DNA of 21,095 nucleotides from Bacillota bacterium (GTDB lineage Bacteria; Bacillota; Clostridia; Saccharofermentanales; DTU023). Below the pieces are notes generated by a model. That model saw nothing but the letters and a program-made list of their open reading frames with translations, was not told the origin of the DNA and made no database searches. How positions within the stretch are numbered: the first letter of the stretch is position 1; each line of letters opens with the position of its first letter. The position numbers were made by a program, and so were the translations under genes. Positions 1 through 7,729 of the stretch are shown piece after piece. The DNA lies in assembly GCA_023426575.1 (NCBI GenBank), contig JAFAAL010000020.1:1-21095 (forward strand). Reading direction: 5' to 3'.

Positions 1-40
1 TGCATTTGGTATTTTGTGGGAAGACTTGCTCAATTCCCCC

Positions 41-1735
41 CTAGGAGTGAAAACGACCTTGTACTTCCTCCAGCACTTTATCGACGGACAGCTCGATCTT
101 TTCCTCGCTGTCGCTGTATTTGACTTCGACGATGCCCTCGCCGCTCCTCTTCCCGCAGGTGATGCGGCACCAGGTGCCGACGAGCTCGTGGTCGTTGAAC
201 TTGACGCCAGCGCGCTCATCGCGATCGTCTAGGGCGACGCTGAGTTCGGTCTTGGAAAAGTCGCCGTACAACTTTTCTGCGAGCGCCTTCTGCGCTTCAT
301 CTTTCATATTGATGATAATGATGCCGACCTGGATGGGGGCAATCTCCTTGGGCCAGAGGATCTTACCTTCTTCGCTATTTTGCTCGACGATGGCGGCCAT
401 GCAGCGGCCCAGACCGATGCCGTAGGAGCCCATGACGACAGGCTGACGTTGATTGTTCTCGTCTTGGTAGTAGAAGTCTATGGCCTCGGCATACTTTGTC
501 CCGAGTTTGAAGGTATTGCCAACCTCGATGCCACGGACAAATTTGACAGGGCCTGCTCCATTTTCGCAGAGTTCGCCCTCCATGATCTCTCGAATATCTG
601 CGATGTGGGCGGGAGTAAAGTCGCTCAAATTGCAGTTGATCAGGTGGACATCGACCTGATTGCCACCCGTGCAGAAGTTTTGCATGACGGTGACTTCACG
701 GTCGAGGATGACGGGGATCTGTGCGCCCACTGGGCCGGCAAAGCCGACAGGCGCACCGGTGACACGCTCAACGGTCGCCGCGTCGGCCAGTTCGACTTCG
801 GAAGCTCCGAGGAGAATCTGTAATTTGCCTTCGCAGACGCTGTGATCGCCACGAAGACAGACGAGGTATTCCTGACCATCGACGAGATAGACCAGTGATT
901 TGACGAAGTCACGCGGCTCGCGCTTTAAGAATTGGGCGATCTCTTCGATTGTCTTCTGATTGGGAGTGTCGACCGCCTCATAGGGCAGTTCTTCGACGCG
1001 CTCAGCTGGAATGGGTTCGTGACAGGCAGCCACTTCCATATTGGCAGCATAGCCCGAGCTCTCTTCAATGACGAGGATGTCTTCACCGATTGGGCAGATA
1101 GCCTGGAATTCTTCTGAGAGGAGGCCGCCCATGATGCCGGTATCGGCCTGGACAATGCGGTAGTCGATATGGAGTCGATCGAAGATGCGCTTGTAGGCAT
1201 TAAAGACCTTTTCATAGGAGATGTCGAGGCCCTCTAGGTCACGGTCAAAGGTGTAGGCATCCTTCATCTTGAACTCTCTGACTCGGATGAGGCCGAAGCG
1301 AGGCCGTGGCTCGTCTCTGAATTTTGTCTGAATCTGATAGATCGACAGAGGAAGGTGCTTATACGACTTGATGGCCATGCTCGCTGCTTCTGCAAAGAGT
1401 TCTTCATGGGTCGGCCCTAGGACAAAAGGCTTGTTAAAGCGATCCTTGAGGCTGAACATCGACTTGCCAAGCTTGTCACGGCGTCCCGAGGCCACATAGA
1501 TCTCTTCGGGGATGAGGGCGGGCATCAGGACCTCTTGGCTCCCGCTCGCGCGCATCTCCTCATGGATTACTTGCTCGATTTTCTCGAGGACGGCGAGGCC
1601 GAGGGGCAAGTACATATAGACGCCCGAGGACGTCTTCTTGATCATGCCGGCGCGGGTCAAGAGGTTTCCCGAGCGCGATTCTTCATCCCGTAGATGTTCT
1701 CGGATAGTAAAAAAATAGGAACTTGCAAGTCGCAT
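41..1735 (-). CDS. proS: Prolyl-tRNA synthetase, bacterial type with INS editing domain
   Basis: Charges tRNA-Pro with proline in the cytoplasm (class II aminoacyl-tRNA synthetase). At 564 residues it has the usual length for the bacterial form. Visible parts, in order: an N-terminal class II core with motif 2 around residues 138-163 (FRDEPRPRFG then REFKMKDAYTFD); an inserted INS domain at roughly 225-395, which in this family clears misacylated Ala-tRNA-Pro and here keeps a lysine at 279 (DFVKSL); motif 3 around 433-446 (VMGSYGIGLGR); and a C-terminal anticodon-binding domain. The ATG has a GAGAGGAG Shine-Dalgarno site about 6 bases upstream. It is the first gene after the glg terminator and has its own promoter. 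The leader from that promoter is only about 40 bases, too short for a T-box. Identity is very secure; the gene is complete. Confidence 0.97.
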   Translation of the reverse strand: MRLASSYFFTIREHLRDEESRSGNLLTRAGMIKKTSSGVYMYLPLGLAVLEKIEQVIHEEMRASGSQEVLMPALIPEEIYVASGRRDKLGKSMFSLKDRFNKPFVLGPTHEELFAEAASMAIKSYKHLPLSIYQIQTKFRDEPRPRFGLIRVREFKMKDAYTFDRDLEGLDISYEKVFNAYKRIFDRLHIDYRIVQADTGIMGGLLSEEFQAICPIGEDILVIEESSGYAANMEVAACHEPIPAERVEELPYEAVDTPNQKTIEEIAQFLKREPRDFVKSLVYLVDGQEYLVCLRGDHSVCEGKLQILLGASEVELADAATVERVTGAPVGFAGPVGAQIPVILDREVTVMQNFCTGGNQVDVHLINCNLSDFTPAHIADIREIMEGELCENGAGPVKFVRGIEVGNTFKLGTKYAEAIDFYYQDENNQRQPVVMGSYGIGLGRCMAAIVEQNSEEGKILWPKEIAPIQVGIIIINMKDEAQKALAEKLYGDFSKTELSVALDDRDERAGVKFNDHELVGTWCRITCGKRSGEGIVEVKYSDSEEKIELSVDKVLEEVQGRFHS

Positions 1736-1781
1736 AGCTAACTCCTCTCAGCTGTCTGTGCAGGCTCTTGTCGAGTTTTAG

Positions 1782-1810
1782 ATTATACCCCAGTCTATAC
1801 AGCAAGTAAA
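1782..1810 (-). promoter_or_regulatory. Predicted sigma-70-type promoter of proS
   Basis: On the minus strand a TTTACT -35 element (1805-1810) is followed by exactly 17 bases and a perfect TATAAT -10 (1782-1787). Transcription would start near 1775, leaving a leader of about 40 bases before the proS ATG at 1735. The -35 element shares bases with the T-tract of the terminator that ends the glycogen operon. Confidence 0.7.
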
Positions 1811-1836
1811 AGGGGGAGCCTCGGATGGCTCCCCCT
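1806..1836 (-). terminator. Rho-independent terminator after glgA
   Basis: A perfect 10-base-pair GC-rich stem (AGGGGGAGCC at 1811-1820, GGCTCCCCCT at 1827-1836) encloses a 6-base loop. Read on the minus strand it is followed by TTTTAC. It lies about 20 bases beyond the glgA stop and closes the long minus-strand gene run. The T-tract is short, so read-through into proS is possible. Confidence 0.85.
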
Positions 1837-1857
1837 TGCATCTCAAGATATAGGTAT

Positions 1858-3321
<1,464 letters not shown>

Positions 3322-3330
3322 AGCGACCTC

Positions 3331-4437
3331 CTAGACGACGAGGGACTTGCCGATGACAACGGGGTAGTCGGGCTGGCCGAGGAGCTTGACCCCGGGGCGG
3401 ACGATGGTGTCCTTGTCGAGGATGACCCAGCCGAGCTCGGCTCCTTCTGAGATGATGCAGCCCTGGCCGATCAGGCAGTTGTCGACCGTGGCGCCGCGCT
3501 TGATCTCAGAATCTCGAAAGAGGATGGAGTCCGTTACGTGGCCTGCGACGATACAGCCGTCAGAGACCAGGGAATTGTGGACGGTGTTGCCGGCAAGATA
3601 CATGGCGGGGGCGGAGTTTTTGACCTTGGTGTAAATCGGCCGGTCCTCGCGGTTGAAGAGCCGGTCGAAGACGGACATGTCGAGGAGCTCTTGATTGGCT
3701 CTGAAGTAGCTCGCAATCGAGTTGATCCTCAGGATCATCTCCTCACAGGGGAGGGCGAGGATCGGCTCTTCGAGGAAGAGCTGGAGGAGGCTGTGGACTG
3801 AGAGCTGCGAGCGGCCTCTGGCGATCTCGAGTTCGAGGTGCTGGACGAGGAAGTCGCGCTCGACAATCATGAGGCCGAGGGCCGTGTTCGTGTTCGGCAG
3901 GACGCGGGGATTGGTAAAGATCTCGGAGACAAAGTTCTCCTCGTCGAGGTCGAGGACGACGTAGGGCTTGCCACCGCGTTCTCCATCCTGGTTGTAGAGG
4001 ATGGCCAGCTTGGCCGCGGAGTCTTCGACCGCCTCGACATAGGGTCCGAAGTCGATATTGGTCACGAGGTTGGACTCGCAGATGATGACGTATTTTTGCG
4101 TGGCGTCATGGATGAAGTCGTAGAGGCCGATGAGATCTCCCCCCTCCTCGCGGGGACCTGCAAAGAGGAAGGGCGGCAAGATGGCGAGTCCCTGTTGCAT
4201 GCGGTCAAGATCCCAAAAGGAGCCTGTGCCGAGGTGGTCCATCAGGGAGCGATATTTGCGGTCGGCGATGACACCGACGTTCTTGACGCCTGAGTTGACC
4301 AGAGAGGAGAGATTGAAGTCGATGATGCGATAGCGCCCGGCAAAGGGGACGGCGGCAATCGCTCGCGGGACCTCGAGTTCACCGAGATTTGCCTGACTGT
4401 GATTGGCCAGGATAATGCCCATAGCATCTATAAACAT
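3331..4437 (-). CDS. glgD: GlgD, non-catalytic partner subunit of ADP-glucose pyrophosphorylase
   Basis: Homologue of GlgC that in Firmicutes pairs with GlgC and tunes its activity rather than catalysing by itself. It has 368 residues. The N-terminal nucleotidyltransferase fold is recognisable (RYRIIDFNLSSLVNSG, SFWDLDR), and the C-terminal half is a left-handed beta-helix of hexapeptide repeats. Key catalytic signatures are absent: the glycine-rich nucleotide loop of GlgC is replaced by MGIILANHSQANLG, and the FAEKP glucose-1-phosphate site by EIFTNPRV. I chose the ATG at 4437 because AAAGGAC lies 7 bases upstream and the alignable GlgD sequence starts there. The frame stays open further upstream, to 4650, but that stretch overlaps glgC and reads as Ser/Arg-rich noise. 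Confidence 0.93.
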   Translation of the reverse strand: MFIDAMGIILANHSQANLGELEVPRAIAAVPFAGRYRIIDFNLSSLVNSGVKNVGVIADRKYRSLMDHLGTGSFWDLDRMQQGLAILPPFLFAGPREEGGDLIGLYDFIHDATQKYVIICESNLVTNIDFGPYVEAVEDSAAKLAILYNQDGERGGKPYVVLDLDEENFVSEIFTNPRVLPNTNTALGLMIVERDFLVQHLELEIARGRSQLSVHSLLQLFLEEPILALPCEEMILRINSIASYFRANQELLDMSVFDRLFNREDRPIYTKVKNSAPAMYLAGNTVHNSLVSDGCIVAGHVTDSILFRDSEIKRGATVDNCLIGQGCIISEGAELGWVILDKDTIVRPGVKLLGQPDYPVVIGKSLVV

Positions 4438-4450
4438 ATCTAGGTCCTTT

Positions 4451-5716
4451 CTAGTAGAGGAGCGTCGTGGGACGCTTGGGGAGTACGAGCTCGCCCTCCG
4501 GATCGACATGACTGTTGAGCATGGAATTGCCTGCGACCTGGCTGCCCGGCTTGAGCTCTGTGTTGGAGCCGATGACGCTGATGCCGTCGCTGCAGAGCTT
4601 GTTCTTGAACTTTGTACAGCCGAAATCTGGGTCTGGTCGCAAGGCGGCACGCGCCCCGACCACGGCGTGGAGCCCTATGATGGCTTTTTCCACGTAGGCT
4701 CCCTCCTCTATTTTGGCTCCGGGCATGAGGACGGAGTCGATGACGGTAGCCCCCTCCCCGATGGTACAGGAGGCGGCGAGGACGGAGTTTTCGACCCGTC
4801 CGTAGATCTTGCAGCCGTCGGTCAGGACGGAGTTTTGGACGACGGCCTCGGGGGCGATGTAGTGAGAGGGCTGGACGGGAGTCCGGCCATAGATGCGCCA
4901 GCGATTGTCGGAGAGATCGATCTCCTGCGGGTCGCGGATCAGGTCCATATTGGCGTCCCAGAGGGAGAAGATTGTGCCGACATCTCGCCAGTAGTCGTTG
5001 AAGGTGTAGGCGTAGAGGCGATGGCCCTGCTCGAGCATCGTCGGGATGATGTTCTTGCCAAAGTCGTTGTCGGACTCAGGATTGCGCTCGTCCTCGATCA
5101 GCTTTTGGCGGAGGATGGGCCAGTTGAAGATGTAGATGCCCATCGAGGCGAGGCGGCTCTCAGGCTGGGCGGGCTTCTCGGCAAAGCGGGTGATGCGCGA
5201 GGCCTCGTCAGTGCTCATGATGCCGAAGCGCGAGGCCTCTTCCCAGGGGACCTCGATGACGGCGATGGTGGCGTCGGCCTCCTTGTCGGCGTGGAAGCTC
5301 AGCATCTTGGCGTAGTTCATCTTGTAGATGTGGTCGCCTGAGAGGATCAAGACGTACTTGGGATTGTAGCGATCGATGAAGTAGATGTTCTGGTAGATCG
5401 CATTGGCTGTCCCCTTGTACCAGTCGGAGGCGCCAGAGCGCATAAAGGGCGGGAGGATGGCGAGGCCACCACGATTGCGGTCGAGGTCCCAGCTGTGTCC
5501 ATTGCCCATGTACTGATTGAGTTCCAGGGGCTGATACTGCGTCAGGACTCCGACGGCCTCGATGCCAGAGTTCGTGCAGTTGCTGAGGGGAAAGTCGATG
5601 ATGCGGTAGCGGCTGCCAAAGGGGACGGCGGGCTTGGCCACGTATTCGGTGAGGACGCCCAGCCGTGAGCCCTGGCCTCCTGCCAGGATCATCGCGACGA
5701 CTTCTTGTTTTGCCAT
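4451..5716 (-). CDS. glgC: Glucose-1-phosphate adenylyltransferase (ADP-glucose pyrophosphorylase), catalytic subunit
   Basis: Makes ADP-glucose and pyrophosphate from ATP and glucose-1-phosphate, the committed and usually allosterically controlled step of glycogen synthesis. It has 421 residues. Catalytic motifs are intact: nucleotide loop LAGGQGSRL at 11-19, PAVPFG at 29-34, the WDLDR segment at 76-80, GTANA at 102-106, SGDHIY at 126-131 and the glucose-1-phosphate site FAEKP at 178-182 (K181). A C-terminal beta-helix domain follows. It starts 13 bases after glgB, with AAAGGAC directly after the glgB stop, and is followed 13 bases later by glgD. PgcA, encoded upstream in the same run, would supply its glucose-1-phosphate. 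Confidence 0.97.
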   Translation of the reverse strand: MAKQEVVAMILAGGQGSRLGVLTEYVAKPAVPFGSRYRIIDFPLSNCTNSGIEAVGVLTQYQPLELNQYMGNGHSWDLDRNRGGLAILPPFMRSGASDWYKGTANAIYQNIYFIDRYNPKYVLILSGDHIYKMNYAKMLSFHADKEADATIAVIEVPWEEASRFGIMSTDEASRITRFAEKPAQPESRLASMGIYIFNWPILRQKLIEDERNPESDNDFGKNIIPTMLEQGHRLYAYTFNDYWRDVGTIFSLWDANMDLIRDPQEIDLSDNRWRIYGRTPVQPSHYIAPEAVVQNSVLTDGCKIYGRVENSVLAASCTIGEGATVIDSVLMPGAKIEEGAYVEKAIIGLHAVVGARAALRPDPDFGCTKFKNKLCSDGISVIGSNTELKPGSQVAGNSMLNSHVDPEGELVLPKRPTTLLY

Positions 5717-5729
5717 AGGCCTGTCCTTT

Positions 5730-7676
5730 CTACTCGCTGTCGAGCTGGTCGATGCGTTCGAAGATCATCACGGCCAGGGGGGGCAGCTTGAGTTTGAGGT
5801 AGTGCTGCTCCTGGCGCTCTGAATCTTGCTCTGGGTTCTTAGACATCTGTTCGCTGCCTGGGGCTGCGAGGACTGAGTCGAGGCGGCTCGCCTCGCCCGT
5901 GAGATAGCCCGAGCCTCCATAGCGGCGGTCATCGGAGTTTAAAATCAATTGATAGCGCCCTGCGGCGTGAATGGGCAGACGATACTCTGGATAGACCGCC
6001 GGCGTCAAATTCAAGACGACGATCTTATCGCGAGACTTCGGCGCACGCCTGAGATAGGCATAGACCTCGTTTTCGCGATCGTCGACCTGGAGCCATTGGA
6101 AACCGGTCCAGGAGAAGTCGTCTCCCCAGAAGGCAGGATCCTTCAGATAGAGGTGGTTCAAGTCTCTCACGAATTCTCTCAGCTGGCGGTGGCTGTCGTA
6201 GCCGAGCATGAACCACTCGAGCTCCTCATAGTAGCGCCACTCGATATAGGGGCCGAACTCATTGCCCATGAAGCTCAGCTTATGCCCTGGATGGGTCATC
6301 TGCAGTCCGAAGAGGCTGCGTAGACTGGCAAATTGACGCCAGTAGTCCCCTGGCATCTTCTGCAGGAGGGACGCCTTGCCATGGACGACCTCATCGTGTG
6401 AGAGGGGCAGGATAAAGTGCTCCGAGAAGGCATAGCTGAGGCCAAAGGTCAGGAGATTGTGCCTCTGGGAGCGCTCGTTGTAATCCGTCTTGAAGTAGCG
6501 GAGGATATCGTTCATCCAGCCCATATTCCACTTATGGGTGAAGCCGAGCCCCCCCTCCTCGACCTCGGCGGTGACGCCCGCCCAGGACGTCGACTCCTCA
6601 GCAATGAGGTAGATGCCGGGATAGCGCTCCTTGAGACGTGTGTTTAAGTGGCGGAGAAAGTCCAGAGCCTCGAGGTTCTCGACCCCGCCCTCGACGTTGC
6701 GCAGATCTGTATCGCGCCCATAGTTGAGATAGATCATCGAGGAGACGGCATCGACCCTCAGCCCGTCGAAGTGAAAGTCGGAGAGCCAGTAGTCCGCCGA
6801 GGAATAGAGGAAGGATCTGACCTCGTAGCGCCCGTAGTCGAAGACGAGGGTGCCCCACTCGGGGTGCTCGGCGTAGACGGGGTCGGCGTACTCATAAGTC
6901 GGCGTCCCGTCGAAGCGAGCGAGGGCAAAGGCGTCCTTTGGGAAGTGGGCGGGCACCCAGTCGAGGAAGACCCGAATCCCAGCCGCATGTAACTCGTTGA
7001 TAAGATATTTGAGATCATAGGGGGTGCCATAGCGCGAGGTCACGGCAAAGTAGCCCGTCACCTGATAGCCCCAGGACATATCCAGGGGGTATTCCGTCAG
7101 GGGCATCAATTCGACCGCGTTATAGCCCATCTCCCTCAGATAGTCGATGAGCGGGGCCGCGAGATCGCGATAACTGTAGATGGCCCCATCGGGATGCCGT
7201 CGCCAGGACCCCAGATGTAATTCGTAGATATTGAGAGGTTCCGCATAAGCGGGTCGCCTGGCCCTGGCTTGGAGAAAAGCCCCATCCGTCCACGGAAAGT
7301 CGGGCTCGTGGTAGAGAATCGAGGCCGTGCCCGGTCGGGTCTCCGCATGGCGGGCAAAGGGATCGGCCTTTAAGACGGTGTAGCCGTCCATGCCCGTCAC
7401 GGCAAATTTATAGCGCTGCCACTTGCGGAGGCCGTCGATCTCGAGATACCAGATGCCCGTATTGCCGAGCCGCTCGAGGTAGTGGACATGCTCTTGCCAG
7501 GCATTGAAGTCGCCGACGACAGACAGACGCGTTGCATTGGGCGCCCAGACTGCAAAGCGATAGCGCTCGCCGTAGTCGTTGACCTCGACGAGGTGGGCAC
7601 CGAGAAAGTCGTGAGCCTTCTGACTCTCTCCCCTATTGAATAGGTAGGCCGCGTTTTCCAAGTCTTTGTATCGCAT
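5730..7676 (-). CDS. glgB: 1,4-alpha-glucan (glycogen) branching enzyme, GH13
   Basis: Cuts alpha-1,4 chains and re-attaches the pieces as alpha-1,6 branches. It has 648 residues, typical of the form with one N-terminal CBM48-like domain (roughly 20-120; WAPNATRLSVVGDFN at 44-58). The GH13 barrel carries GLRVDAVSSM with nucleophile D309, LIAEES with acid/base E360, and LSHDEVVHGK with D428. A C-terminal all-beta domain contains NSDDRRYGGSGY. The ATG at 7676 has an AGAGGGAGAG site and lies about 20 bases from a TATAAT box, so glgB looks like the first gene of a separately initiated glgBCDA transcript. Identity is secure. Confidence 0.97.
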   Translation of the reverse strand: MRYKDLENAAYLFNRGESQKAHDFLGAHLVEVNDYGERYRFAVWAPNATRLSVVGDFNAWQEHVHYLERLGNTGIWYLEIDGLRKWQRYKFAVTGMDGYTVLKADPFARHAETRPGTASILYHEPDFPWTDGAFLQARARRPAYAEPLNIYELHLGSWRRHPDGAIYSYRDLAAPLIDYLREMGYNAVELMPLTEYPLDMSWGYQVTGYFAVTSRYGTPYDLKYLINELHAAGIRVFLDWVPAHFPKDAFALARFDGTPTYEYADPVYAEHPEWGTLVFDYGRYEVRSFLYSSADYWLSDFHFDGLRVDAVSSMIYLNYGRDTDLRNVEGGVENLEALDFLRHLNTRLKERYPGIYLIAEESTSWAGVTAEVEEGGLGFTHKWNMGWMNDILRYFKTDYNERSQRHNLLTFGLSYAFSEHFILPLSHDEVVHGKASLLQKMPGDYWRQFASLRSLFGLQMTHPGHKLSFMGNEFGPYIEWRYYEELEWFMLGYDSHRQLREFVRDLNHLYLKDPAFWGDDFSWTGFQWLQVDDRENEVYAYLRRAPKSRDKIVVLNLTPAVYPEYRLPIHAAGRYQLILNSDDRRYGGSGYLTGEASRLDSVLAAPGSEQMSKNPEQDSERQEQHYLKLKLPPLAVMIFERIDQLDSE

Positions 7677-7696
7677 CTTCTCTCCCTCTTGGGATC

Positions 7697-7725
7697 ATTA
7701 TAGCCTGTTTTGCTCCTGCGTTGCT
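7697..7725 (-). promoter_or_regulatory. Predicted promoter of the glgBCDA operon
   Basis: In the 53-base gap between mutS2 and glgB the minus strand has a perfect TATAAT (7697-7702). The -35 position 17 bases upstream (7720-7725, AGCAAC) matches poorly, which would fit an activator-dependent or weak promoter. The leader would be only about 12-15 bases, just enough for the glgB ribosome-binding site. No terminator is visible after mutS2, so read-through from upstream is also possible. Confidence 0.5.
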
Positions 7726-7729
7726 CGCG

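Noticed and set aside
1..40. A weak inverted repeat just downstream of the proS stop (GGGAA ... TTCCC)
   Set aside because: Only five base pairs with an 11-base loop and no T-tract; too weak to call a terminator, and the window ends here.
1736..1857. T-box riboswitch ahead of proS, a common control of tRNA synthetase genes in Firmicutes
   Set aside because: The whole gap is 122 bases and the leader from the predicted promoter is about 40 bases, too short for a T-box stem I and antiterminator. The only strong hairpin belongs to the glgA terminator.
4438..4650. N-terminal extension of glgD in the same open frame
   Set aside because: It overlaps the 3' end of glgC, translates to Ser/Arg/Pro-rich low-complexity sequence, and a well-placed ATG with a Shine-Dalgarno site exists at 4437.
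4403..5341. A 312-codon plus-strand frame over glgC, and similar ones at 8327-9238 (mutS2) and 13394-14329 (dnaE)
   Set aside because: All are in the same mirrored codon register as the real genes below them and are explained by the same codon bias. None has a domain signature or a credible ribosome-binding site.
7677..7729. Possible terminator between mutS2 and glgB
   Set aside because: No stem of useful length followed by a T-run could be found; only promoter-like and ribosome-binding elements are present.
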